NCBI RefSeq assembly: GCF_964199755.1
Contig: NC_133913.1
Location: 5,868,201-5,932,200 of the forward strand
DNA from: Larus michahellis
Lineage: Eukaryota > Chordata > Aves > Charadriiformes > Laridae
DNA: 64,000 nucleotides
Direction of reading: 5' to 3'
Part shown: positions 21,401 to 32,356 of the stretch, piece by piece
Layout of the letters: every line of letters begins with the position of its first letter
Position numbering within the stretch: position 1 is the stretch's first letter
Program-made: the position numbers and the translations under genes
Notes under the pieces: model-generated
Databases searched by the model: none
Seen by the model: only the letters and a program-made list of their open reading frames with translations
Told to the model about the DNA's origin: nothing

Positions 21401-24400
21401 GCGCTGGCAGGGCACAGAGGTGCTTTGGCCATGTCCGAAGGGCAGCAGAAGCTCAGCGCAGCCGCAAGGCAACAGGTCCACAAGCGGGCAGGAGGGCAGC
21501 GGCCGCGTGTGCAAGGCAAGGCAGGAGGAGAAGGAAACTGAGGCACAGAGGGGGAAGGAACCAGCTCTGTTACTAACTCCCAGATTACAGTCGTTAATCC
21601 AAGGGCTGAATTCCCCCTTCTCCTGCCCACGGTGTCACAGAGCCCCGCTCATGGGTGGGCACGCTCCGACGCGGTGCCATTTTAGGGTTTCTGTGCCCCT
21701 GTGCAGCTCCCACCTGGGGACAGGGCTGCCGTGGCAGCCAGCCGACCCCCCGGCACGGTGGGGAGCTCCTCCAGCGGGATCCACGGCCCCAGCTGCTCTG
21801 GGAGGGAGCAGGGACCGTTCCCACCACACCAACTGCCACCGGGGTGATGACAGCACGCCGCGCAGGCAGGGACGCTGCCCAGCTCCCCACACGCTGCCAG
21901 CCCAGGCGTGCTCGAGGAGGGGCACAGCCTGGACGCAGGCGCTGGCTCGGTGACCATATATGTTTCTTGGGGGAGGGCCGGGATGGCAGCAGGAAGAATG
22001 TTTCCCTCCCTGGCGCACCCTGCCCAACGCAGGGCACAGAGAGAGGCCCCTCCGGGCTGGGAGAACTGCACGTGCCCTCAAGGGACACAGCGGTGGGTGC
22101 GTGAATGTGCAAGGGGGTGTACAAGAAAAACCAAGGACCAAGGCGTCAGCCCCGGCACAGGCAGGGAGAGCTGGGGCTCGGCACCATGGGTCCCAGTGCT
22201 GCTGAAGGGCCGGACTTGGCTTCAGCCGATGGAGAAGGTCCCCTCCCAGAACACGGACCTTCCAAGGCAATGTTTTCCCAGTCCACAGGGAAACACCCTC
22301 GCCTTCTCACTGCATTTAGCAGAATCAGGCCCCTTGGCACAGGTAAGAGCAACACGGAGTCCAACCACCACGCTCAGGGTTACCCCGGCGTTGAGAACAG
22401 CACCAAGAGCCAGACCCACAAACAGCTCTGGCTCGCCGTGAGTTGGGCGACACCTGAAACACCCGCAGAGTCAGACCAGAGGTGCCTGAAGCCCACAGTT
22501 CCCCAGCCCCGATGCCAGTGTCTCCTCCGCGGGGTCTCTGCCGGGTGCTGGTCACACCAGGGAGACCAACCTGGCACGTGCGGCCCGTTCCGCTGCTCCT
22601 CGGGCAGGGCGTCTTTGGGGTGCTCCGGAGCCGGGCTGCTCGCTGGGTCATCCTGGTTGCGGTTGGCTGTCTGCTCCTGACTGCCTGCACGGAGGGGAAG
22701 AGGCAGAGGAGAATTAACGCGTTGCAGGCGATCCTCGCAGTGCAGGCTGGGCTCAGCACGGCTGGGGGACACACGGATGCAGGGCCACCCTCCTGCCAGG
22801 CAGGCCAGCAGCCTCCGGACACGCACAGTGGCTAGCAGAGATGGAGAGGGGCTAGCTCCATTTGCCCCCGCCTGGGAATCAACGCAAGCTCAACTGGTCA
22901 GCAGGGTCTACGCCGCGCAGAGCATCTCACTCACCCGGGGGTGACAGGAGAATCCCTGTTCCCCGAGCCCCTGCGGCAGCAGGCAGAGGGATCAGCACCA
23001 GCCAACAGCTGGGTTAACACCAACGGATAACGGCCACCGTCCTCGTCCCCTGGCAGGGCACACCGCACATCCACGGTAACAAACAGAGCCTAACGCAAGA
23101 AGGGTTGGCTGGGGAGAGCCTTGTCCAGGCAGCGCACGGCACATCACCCGCGGGGGCTTTCAGCTGGCAGCAGCACCCCAGGTTGGGCCCGGGGATCCAG
23201 CCCTCCCCGCCGAGCCCGCGGGGTTAAGCCCAGCCACGTTTCCTGCTGCCCCTGGGGACTTTGCTCCCTGCTCCTGGCCAGGCAGGTATGTGGCAACCTG
23301 CCCTGCCTGTGCCTTGCCTGCACATCTCTGCCATTCCCAACCTGCCTTTGCCACCGCAGCGTGCCCACGGCTGCGGGACCCCCCAGAGCCCAGCCCAGGT
23401 GACTGAACGCCCCTGGGGAGGACGAGGGCAGCCCTCACCCCACACAGCAGTTAGGGCCAGGGCTGCTCTGCTCAGGGACCATCGCTGTCCTCAAATCTCT
23501 CCTCAGCGCATGTGCTGTGGCCTCTAAACCTGCCCCATAGCAGGGGAGGGTGCAGGCAGGGTCCTGCCACCTCACACATCACTACCTTGCTCCAACTCCA
23601 GCCCCCTGCACCTGCAGGGCTGGCAGGGCAGCACCAGGTCTGCTCATTAAAAGCTTAATTGTCAGTTACTGCTTGCTTCAGAGTCTTGGCCTACACATAC
23701 AAGATGCTGGTGAGGCTTTAGACCTCTTGGGACCCTGAACTGTTCACGATTTGGGTTCCAAGTGCCACTTTATGGTGTGTTGACTTTGTAAATGAACAAA
23801 ACCAAACCTGCCCGGACTCCCCCGGCGCAGCGCCTCTGTTCCCCAAAAGCTCCACAGCCGCCAAGGGCCCTGCGCCTTCCACACACCCCTCCCACCCGCC
23901 ATGGTGTCTAAAACCACCTTTCTCCTCTGGCTTATTGGTAACAGAAGCTGCAATCACACAAAATCTGAAGGCGGTTTTGAGAACCTTTAACACAAATGAC
24001 TCAACAGCATAAGATGTTCAGCAGCTTAAACCAGGCGCCTCGGGCTCATTCGCTCCACAGATGCTACTGTGAATTTAAGTGACAGTAGCGCAGGATGACA
24101 CTCCCATGAGGGTAATGACCAGGAGTTTTGACCCAGCTTTTATGTTCCAGAGAAAAGCCGAGTCTATTTGCCTTTTAAAGGAGATTCAGTGTCAAAATGG
24201 AGAACAACAGCACTTGGGTACCACAGGAAGGCGCAGCCATCCTGAGGTCAAGCCCTACAGGCGGCCTGTTTTCAGCATCCTTGTTGGAAGCAGGGGGTGA
24301 CAGTAGATGTGACAGACGCAGGACAGATGCCTGGGGACAGGCGGGGAGCGAGGCTATTTGTCAGTGCTCTTCCAACATTAGCAAAGCACTGACAGTTTAC

Positions 24401-26180
24401 ACAACCGCTGCAAATATACCCTGAAAGCTCATCTGCTGCTGAGCTCATCTACTGGAGACACGGCACAGCCAAACCTCCAGACACACAGCTCCGCACCAGC
24501 CGACGCTTTTCTGAACCACCACGTCCAGCCCCTCACTCATGCAGGCTTCTCACAAGTCAGGTACACCGAGGACTGCCCTGCTTCGGGGGTGGGACATGTC
24601 CCCAGCCACCTCTCAGCCTGAGGCAGCAGCCACAGGCATAGAAGGACTCTGATCTAGCACCAGGCGGTCCCAGTAATCCCGTTTCTCAACCCCAGTTTCT
24701 CCATATCCACTCCACGGCAAAAGCTGGCCGGCCTATCCATATGTTTACATGAGATGACCCTCACTCACTGTACACAGCCCGCCTTACCCGGAGGTGGGCC
24801 AGCACCAAGAGAAAGCACAGCCTGCTTGCCCCAACACCCCACGGAAGCCGATCCCTGGCTCCAGGGATCGGGGCCAAGGGGCACTTGGAAGCCAAACCTC
24901 AAGTCCTCTTCTCAAAGTTTTGCGGAGAGAAAGCCCAAGCTGAAAAGACACCTGCGTCACTCGAAGAGACACTTGTTTGGGGGTGCCCAAACAAGCAGCT
25001 TGGCAGCAGCTGGGTCATGGCAGGGGAGTCAGATGGGACGTGGTGCGTCCATCCTGTCCCCCCCCTCAGGGGGGAAAGAACAATGTGCCCTGGTGAGGAG
25101 CAGAGCCCAGCGGTGATGGCCACACCAGCGCGGAAGCAAGCAGGGAAGAGTGACGTGCCAGGAGAGAGGAGTGTGGCACAGAGGTGGGGGACGCGCTGGG
25201 CACAAGAGGGGCACAGCGGCTCCCACTCACCCCTTTTCCTCTTGAAGAAGGCCTCAGGGGGCCGGGGCATGTCATGGATCACCTCGTAGAGCGGTTCGAA
25301 GTACCCAAACATCTCCTCTGTCGTCTCGTCCATGGGCACCGTGTCGATGACCTGGGGGGTCAGGAGCTCACCAGGGGCACCACCAAGCACCCACCGACCC
25401 CGCTCTCCCCCTCCTCGTTACCTTTTGGGCCACTTTCTTCATCTCGGCCACATAAGCTGCCATTGCCTCCTCTTTGGACATCCTCCCCAGGCTGTGCCAA
25501 GCATCCCTGTGGGGGGCAGTGGCCGTGAGGTGAGGAAGGGGCGGGGGGGAACCGGACCCGGGGCGGGATGGAAGTGGGGATAACTGGACCCGGGCAGGGG
25601 GGGGAACTGGACTCAGAGGGAATGGGGTGGGGGGATAACCGGACCTGGGAGTGGGGGGAACTGGACCAGGGGGGACGGGAGGCGGGATAAGCGGACCCAG
25701 GATGGGGGGAACTGGACTCGGAGGGGACAGGAGGGGGGATAACTGGACCCGGGGAGGGGGGGATGGAACTGGACCCGGGGGGGGGCGGGAGGCGCGATAA
25801 CCGGACCCGAGGGGAACGGCACAGGGGATAACCAGACCCGGGTGGGGGGAACCGGACCCGGTGGCCTTACCACTTGTACCGGCCGATGGGGTCCCAGAAG
25901 CCGGGCCTGGGGCCTTGGCAGCGCCCCGCCGTCGCCTGCTTGTAGTAGCTGTAGAAACGCAGCATCTCCTCATAAGACGGCCGGTAGGAACCTACGGAGG
26001 GACGCGACTTCAAGCAGGGCCGGGAACGGGGCCGGGGGCGGCTGCCTCTCGGCCCCGTTCCCGGCCGCAGCCCCTCCGACCCCATTCTCGGACCCCCAAC
26101 TCACCGCTCCGGGGCAGCCCTTGGATAACCTGGACGGCGGCGCGGAACTGGGCCCCGCAATCCGCCGCCGCCTCCTCCAT
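18434..26180 (-). CDS. ACBD4: ACBD4, tail-anchored acyl-CoA-binding domain protein
   Basis: Ten coding exons, minus strand: 26180-26105, 25991-25871, 25506-25422, 25351-25231, 22684-22571, 21367-21261, 20549-20399, 19417-19260, 18762-18718, 18544-18434. They sum to 362 codons plus stop with all phases consistent. The protein binds long-chain acyl-CoA. Family members with this C-terminus sit in the peroxisomal membrane facing the cytosol and tether it to ER VAP proteins. Visible features: an acyl-CoA-binding domain (about residues 8-98) with [34 protein letters not shown] and an [10 protein letters not shown] helix; a conserved [14 protein letters not shown] segment; an acidic FFAT-like motif [12 protein letters not shown] (about 195-206); a coiled coil (about 270-310); and a tail anchor [18 protein letters not shown] (about 337-354) followed by a short basic tail. 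The exon 5 donor (GTTGGT) is weak. Exons 5 and 7 are poorly conserved and rest on phase plus splice sites. Confidence 0.92.
18940..19095. repeat. CTCCCTGCCTGCC tandem repeat in ACBD4 intron 8
   Basis: About 150 bp of imperfect copies of CTCCCTGCCTGCC/CACCCTGCCTG, pyrimidine-rich on the plus strand. It lies inside the intron between coding exons 9 and 8. Confidence 0.8.
21520..21560 (-). repeat. MIR-like tail remnant
   Basis: AAGGAAACTGAGGCACAGAG on the plus strand is the reverse complement of the CTCTGTGCCTCAGTTTCC tail typical of MIR-type SINEs. It sits in ACBD4 intron 5. Confidence 0.4.
22685..25230. other. ACBD4: ACBD4 intron 4, unremarkable
   Basis: The largest ACBD4 intron. It has lower GC and no tandem array, and I could support no exon, RNA gene or repeat in it. 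It contrasts with the repeat-filled introns of the neighbouring PLCD3. Confidence 0.6.
25540..25860. repeat. GGGGGAACTGGACCCGG tandem repeat in ACBD4 intron 2
   Basis: About 320 bp made of alternating GGGGGGAACTGGACC and GGGATAACCGGACCC half-units, about 30-60 bp per pair. It fills almost the whole intron between coding exons 3 and 2 and stops within about 15 bp of exon 2's donor (25870). Confidence 0.85.
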
Positions 26181-26345
26181 GGCGCTACCGGCCCCGCTGC
26201 CCGGCTCTCCCTCCGTGAGGGGAGAGGGCGGGGACCAATCAGCGCCCGCCTTCAATCAACACCCCCACCCCTCTACCAATCAGAGCGCCGCTTCCGAAAG
26301 CCGTCGCCCCGCCCCTTCGCGCCCGGCAGCCAATGGGGGGAGGCG
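26181..26345 (-). promoter_or_regulatory. ACBD4: ACBD4 promoter with three CCAAT boxes
   Basis: CpG-rich segment directly upstream of the ACBD4 ATG. CCAAT pentamers on the plus strand lie at 26235-26239, 26276-26280 and 26330-26334, all in the same orientation and spaced 41 and 54 bp, with intervening CCCCGCCCC boxes. No TATA box. This looks like an NF-Y/Sp1 housekeeping promoter. Confidence 0.7.
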
Positions 26346-26439
26346 AGGAGAGGGACGGCGGCAGCGCGGCGCCCCCTGGCGGGAAGAGGGGGGAACGCGG
26401 CGCGGGGTAGGGCGGGGGAACGGGTGCGTGGGGGGGCGC

Positions 26440-28650
26440 TGAGCACCGGGAGAGGGGGTGTGTGCACCGGGACGGGGCACCGGGACTGTGAGTGTGGGCA
26501 CCGGACTGGGCACCGGGACTGCGAGTGCACCGGGACGGTGGGTGTGTGCACCGGGATAGGGATTTTGTGCAGCAGGACGGGGCACCGGGACAGGGCACCG
26601 GGTCGGGGAGTGTGGGCACCGGGACAGGAGTGTGCACACCGGGACAGGGCACCGGGATGGTGACACTGTACACTGGGACAGTGCACCGGGGCGATGCCCT
26701 GAGACAGTGCGCAGGAATAGTGGTCCGGTGCACCGGGACAACGCACCGGGACATGGGAAGAGGACAGTGTGCTAGAGCGTCAGTGCACCGGGACAGTGAA
26801 TCCCGGTGCTCCGGTGCACGGGGACAGTGAATCCCAGTGCTCCAGCGCACCGGGACAGTGCAATGTCACTGTGCCCAAGGATAGTGCTCCAGGACACGGG
26901 GACAGTGAACGGGGACGGTGAACCTGTGCACCGAGACAGTGAGCTGGTGCAGCGGGACAGTGTTCCACGGCAATGCACCGGGACAGGGCACCGGGACAGT
27001 GCTCCAGCACACCGGGACAGGGCACCGGGACAATGCTGCAGCGCAGCAGGACAGCGCGCAGTGACAGCGAGCAGTGACAGTGCAGAGGGACAGTGCTCTG
27101 GTGCGATGCGCCAAGACTGGGCCCCAGCGCGGCAGGACACGGGGTGCTGCATGGGGACGTGGCGCGGGGACAGCACAGGGGACATTGCACGGGGCCACCC
27201 GGTCTGTGCAGCGGGACGGGGCCCAGGCAGCGCAGCCACGCGGGGGGGTGACGCAGCGGGGCAGCAGGGCCGTGTCCTGGGCACTGGGACAGTCATCCGG
27301 GATACTGGGGCCACGCACGGGGACGCTGGGGCCGTGCGCTGTGGCACCGGGACGGTGCGCTGGGGTGATGCAGCTGGCATGGGGACAACGCGCGGGGGCC
27401 ATGCGCCGAGGGCCCCAGGGGAATGCACCAGGGGACAGCGCCGCTGCACCGGGGAACTGGGATATCGCACTGGGACAGTGCACTGGGGAACTGGGATATT
27501 GCACTGGGACGTTGTACTGGGGAACTGGGATGCTGCACTGGAACACTGCACTGGGGAACTGGGATATCGCACTGGGACAGTGCACTGGGGAACTGGGACG
27601 CTGCACTGGGACACTGCACTGGGGAACTGGGACGCTGCACTGGGACGCTGTACTGGGGAACTGGGATATTGCACTGGGACGCTGTACTGGGGAACTGGGA
27701 CGCTGCACTGGGACACTGGGACGCTGCACTGGGACGCTGTACTGGGGAACTGGGATATTGCACTGGGACACTGTACTGGGGAACTGGGACGCTGCACTGG
27801 GACACTGTACTGGGGAACTGGGATATTGCACTGGGACACTGTACTGGGGAACTGGGATATCGCACTGGGACACTGTACTGGGGAACCGGGACGCTGCACT
27901 GGGACACTGCACTGGGGAACTGGGATATTGCACTGGGACGCTGTACTAGGGAACTGGGAAAATGCATTGGGATAATGCAGTGGGGCACTGGAACACTGCA
28001 TGGGGGAACTGGGATATTGCACTGGGACACTACTGGGGAATTGGGATATCACACTGGGACACTGCACTGGGACACTGGGATGCTGCACTGGGACAATGCA
28101 GTGTGGCCTGGGGCACTGGGGAACTGGGATATTGCACTGGGACACTGCGCAGGGGAACTGGGATATCACACTGGGACACTGCATTGGGACACTGGAACAC
28201 TGCACTGGGGAACTGGGATATTGCACTGGGACAAGGCAGTGGAGCACTGGGATGCTGCACTGCGGAACTGGGATATCTTGCTGGGACACTGCACTGGGGA
28301 ACTGGGATATCGCACTGGGACAATGCACTGGGGCACTGGGAAAATGCATTGGGATAATGCTGTGGGGCACTGGGACACTGCACTGGGGAACTGGGATATC
28401 GCACTGGGACAATGCACTGGGGCACTGGGAAAATGCATTGGGATAATGCTGTGGGGCACTGGGACACTGCACTGGGGAACTGGGATATCGCACTGGGACA
28501 ATGCACTGGGGCACTGGGAAAATGCATTGGGATAATGCCGTGGGGCACTGGGACACTGCACTGGGGAACTGGGATATCGCACTGGGACACTACTGGGGAA
28601 CTGGGATATCCCACTGGGACAAGGCACCGGGGCACTGGTTGGGGGCTCGG
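26440..28650. repeat. Composite minisatellite, CACCGGGACAGTG to ACTGGGGAACTGGGATAT
   Basis: About 2.2 kb in two parts. The first (26440-27130) consists of copies of CACCGGGACAGTG of about 13 bp and longer. After a diverged middle, the second part (27450-28650) alternates CACTGGGACACTG with CACTGGGGAACTGGGATAT. Near the right end an 89-bp higher-order unit recurs almost identically, with its GGGAAAATGCATTGGG marker at 28338, 28427 and 28516. It lies between the ACBD4 and PLCD3 promoters. The very long Pro/Ser/Val-rich open frames on the minus strand are repeat translations. Confidence 0.95.
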
Positions 28651-29845
28651 CCCCACTGCACGGGGCAGGGGGCAGCTGGGTCTAGCGGAGCAATTGAATA
28701 CTGTTAATAATTATCAAACTTTATTAATTAGGGTGGTAGGGAAGGGGTGGAACTTGGGGTCCCCGAGCCCCCGAGGCGAAGCTCCTTCCCCCCCTGCTCC
28801 GAGGGCTCTCCTTGCAGGCGGGCTGCTGTGGGGACAGGGGTGACGTGGGGACACGGGTGCTGTGGGGGCACGGGTGCTGTGGGGACATGGGTGACATGGG
28901 GACACGGGTGCTGTGGGGGCACGGGTGACAGAGAGATGCTGTGGGGGGCGGGGGGTGTTCCGGGGCTCCCCGGGGCCCTCGCCCTGGGCTGGGTGCTGGC
29001 AGGGGGGGACACAACGCAGCTGTCACCACCCCCGAGCCATGCTTCGCCATCACCCCACGCTCCGATTTGCCCCCGTTTTGGCCAATTTCCTTTAATCCAA
29101 CCCCCAACTCCCAAACCCGAGTGGGGGGGAACCCCCCTCAGCCCCTCCCCCCCCCCCCCGCCCCCTTATCCCCATCCCACCTCCCCTTGGGGAAAAAAAA
29201 TTCCTCTAAAAATTCCCAGATCCACCAGGGAAGGGTTTGAAACCTCCCACCGCGGCCCCGCTGTGAGTCAGGATTCCTGCTCCGGGGCCCCGGCTCCCAG
29301 CCCGGAGCCCGCGCGGTGACTCACGGGGACACGCGCCGAGGTGCCATCAGCGTTCGGGAATGCGAGTGGGTGCTTTCCGTGGGGCTCCTTCCCAACTGGC
29401 TGGCGGGGGCGGTAGGAAAAGAGCGAGGCGGCGGGGGAGAGGGGGGGAATCGCAAGCGGGATGGATTTCTTTTTGCCGGGGAAGTCGCGGCGTGAGGCGT
29501 TTAGCCCGGGTCTTTCGCCGGGCCCACGCCTGCGTTGCGGAATTCCTGGCCATGCGATTCCCACAGGAGGGAGAGGACTCAGAGCTGAGCCGGGTTATGG
29601 GATCGCAGGCACATTTTTGGAGGGTGGGGCGGGGGGGTGGGGGGGCGCTGCGGCTGCTTTCCCTAAGATTTTTCGGCAAAACGAGGCACATTTTGCATCA
29701 ATAAATTCAAAATATTTTGCAGCTTCTGGGGCGGTAAAAGCCTCGACCCAAACAGGAGGGGACATTGCCCCGGGCTGGGCTGGCCCCCTCAAAAATCCCT
29801 GTGTCCCCATGTCCCCAAAGGGTTCAGGGATGGCTGTACCCTGCC
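28651..29845. other. Gap between minisatellites
   Basis: No gene supported. Holds an AT island with AATTGAATACTGTTAATAAT at about 28690, a short repeat of GGGGACACGGGTGCTGTG (28828-28930), and an unremarkable GC-rich segment at 29.0-29.8 kb. Confidence 0.5.
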
Positions 29846-29849
29846 CCTG

Positions 29850-31010
29850 ACAACGGCCAAGGGGCTGCCCAGATGTGGCCCCAGCTGCCCAGATGTCGCG
29901 TGGCTTGCCCAGGTCTTGACCTGCAGCACCTCGATACCGCCCCAGGACGTTCAGGTGTTGCCCGGGGTGCCCAGATGTTACTCTGCATATACAGATGTTG
30001 CTCCTGGATAACAAGAGATTGTCCCAGGGACGCCCAGATGTTGCTCTGGGCATCCAGGTGTTGCCCCGGGGTAGTCATATATCACGCAGGGGGCCCAGAT
30101 GCTGCCCAGCGTGTCCAGATGTTGCCCTGTAGGTACAGATGTTGCCCCGGGATAGTCATATATACCACCCAGGGTGCCCTGATGTTGCCCCAGGCTGCCC
30201 AGATGTTGCCCAGAGTGTCCAGATATTGCCCAGAATAGCCAGGTGTTGCCCCAGGATACTCAGCTACCACCCAGAGTGCCCAGGTATCACCCAGAGTGTC
30301 CAGATGTTGCTCCGGGATGCTCCGATAACACGCAGGGTGCCCTAATGTCACCCAGGATACCCAGATGTTGCCCCACGATACTCAGATATCACCTCGGATG
30401 CCTAGATAGTGCCCCGAGGTGCCCAGATGTTGCCCCAAGGTGTCCAGGTGCTGCACTGCATGTCCAGATGTTGCCTCAGGATACTCAGATATCACCCAGG
30501 ATGCCCAGATGTCACCCCAGGTTGCCCAGAAGTTGCCCCTGGGTGCCCCAATATTGCCCCAGGGTGTCCAGATGTTGCCCCAGGATACTCATGTATCACC
30601 TTGGGTGCTTGGGTATCACCTGGGGTGCCCAGATGTTGCCCTGGGTATCCAGATGTTTCTCCAGGATGCTCCAATATCACGCAGGGTGCCCTAATGTTGC
30701 CCAGGATACCCAGATGTTGCCCCGCGATACTCAGATATCACTTGGGATGCCTAGGTATCGCCCCAGGGTGCCCAGATGTTGCCCCAAGGTGTCCAGATGT
30801 TGCCCCAGGATACCCAGATATTACCCAGGATGCCCACATGTCACCCCAGGCTGCCCAGAAGTTGCCCCTGGGTGCCCCAATATTGCCCCAGGGTGTCCAG
30901 CGGTTGCCCCAGCTGTCCAGATGTTGCCCCGGCATACTCGGGTATCACCTTGGGTGCTTGGGTATCACCCGGGGTGTCCAGATGTTGCCTCAACATTGCC
31001 CCCAGCTGCC
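29850..31010. repeat. Minisatellite, CCCAGATGTTGCCCCAGG-type
   Basis: About 1.15 kb of imperfect copies of a unit near 20 bp, with the core CCAGATGTTGCCC followed by variable CAGGATAC, CAGGGTG or TCACCC. Larger blocks recur, for example the stretch from 30510 to 30600 is nearly repeated at 30820-30900. It lies upstream of PLCD3. Confidence 0.9.
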
Positions 31011-31836
31011 CTGCCGTCACCCCCGGGCGCTCCGCCGTCCCACGCTGGGTCTCGCAGCCATGGGCAGCGCCGCCGTCGTCCCAGCCCCGGGGAAAGTCAC
31101 CGCCTGCCGTGGCGGTTTCCTCTCCCCGTCCTGCGGCTCCTGGTCCCCCCGGTCCCCACAGAGGGTGGCCTCCGTGTCCCCGCGGGCGCCGCGGGTTTTT
31201 GCAAGATGTTGGGCGGTGGAAAATTACCCCTTGTGGGAAGGATGCGGCCCTGTGCCCAGCTACGGGCTTGAAATTAACGCCTGGTTCTGCCTCTGCTCCG
31301 TCACCCCTCGCCCCATCTGGGCTGCGGGGATGGGGTCCCCATGGTGGGGACAGGGGGGTCACTCACCCGTCCCCTCCCCAGCTGCCCACAGGCTGTGGGA
31401 AAGGTGTGTGGGGGGTGTAAAACTGCAGGGATTTGCAGGATGGAGGGGGTCCCATGGGTCCCCAGTGTCCCCACGCTGGTGGAGATGGTCCCATGGGTCC
31501 CTACTGTCCCCAGCTGTGATGGCAGAGGGGTGGCCCACGGGTCCCCACTGTCCCCAGGTGTGACGGCGGAGGGGATCCCCTGGGCACCCCGTCCCCAGGC
31601 TGGTGGAGGGGGTCCCCGCTGGCGGTACCAGGGTGGCACCACCAGCGGGCAGCCGTGTCCCCTGAGCAGAGACCGGGGTGTCCCCATGGCTGGTCCCCGG
31701 TGCAGGCGGACCCCCGGGGGGAGGTGGGGACCCCCGGTTTGTTCCGAGACGGACCGGCCCTTCGGGTTATACCCGCTTTAGAGCGAGACACGACCCCCCC
31801 CCGCCCCCCCCATGCCGTTTACCGGTGCAGAAGGAC
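31011..31836. other. Upstream flank of PLCD3
   Basis: GC-rich sequence with short GTCCCCA-type direct repeats at about 31440-31580. No exon or clear promoter element is supported here. Confidence 0.45.
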
Positions 31837-31844
31837 CCCCCGGT

Positions 31845-32085
31845 GCAGACCGGACCCCGGTGCCGACCCATCCCGGTGCAGACCGGACCCCGGTGCCGAC
31901 CCATCCCGGTGCAGAACGACCCCCGGTGCAGACCGGACCCCGGTGCCGACCCATCCCGGTGCAGACCAGGCCCCGGTGCCGACCCATCCCGGTGCAGAAC
32001 GACCCCCGGTGCAGACCGGACCCCGGCGCCGACCCATCCCGGTGCAGACCGGACCCCGGCGCCGACCCATCCCGGCGCACACCGG
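31845..32085. repeat. 33-bp tandem repeat just upstream of PLCD3
   Basis: Unit of 33 bp starting CGGACCCCGGTGCCGACCCA and ending TCCCGGTGCAGAC, with exact-period copies at 31851 and 31884 and some shortened copies further on. About seven copies are present. It ends about 270 bp before the PLCD3 start codon, so it lies in the promoter or 5' UTR. Because 33 is a multiple of three, one frame reads as an 11-residue peptide repeat. I do not regard it as coding. Confidence 0.9.
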
Positions 32086-32356
32086 CACCGGCAGCCGCCG
32101 CTCGTTCCGGGCCGGCACAAACGGTTAACACCGCCGAGGCTGAAATGTGGCTCCTCCCGGTACCTCCCCGCGCCCGGCCCCGGTCCCGGCGGGGCCGCCC
32201 AGCCCCAGCCCAGCCCCAGCCCCGGCCGCCGCCGCCGCCGCCGCCCAGCCCCGCTGCACCGGCCGGGGACACCAGGGGCACCGCCGGGATCGGGGGCACC
32301 GGGGGTACCAGGAACACCGGGGATACTGGGGGTACCGGAGAACCGGCCCCCCCACC

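Noticed and set aside
26772-28556. 594-codon minus-strand and several 300-390-codon plus-strand frames
   Set aside because: Translations of the composite minisatellite. The residues follow the DNA repeat period and all registers are open.
31701-32128. Open plus-strand frames with DPGADPSRC repeats upstream of PLCD3
   Set aside because: Produced by the 33-bp repeat, whose period is a multiple of three. The frames are not joined to the PLCD3 start, and the human protein has nothing like it.
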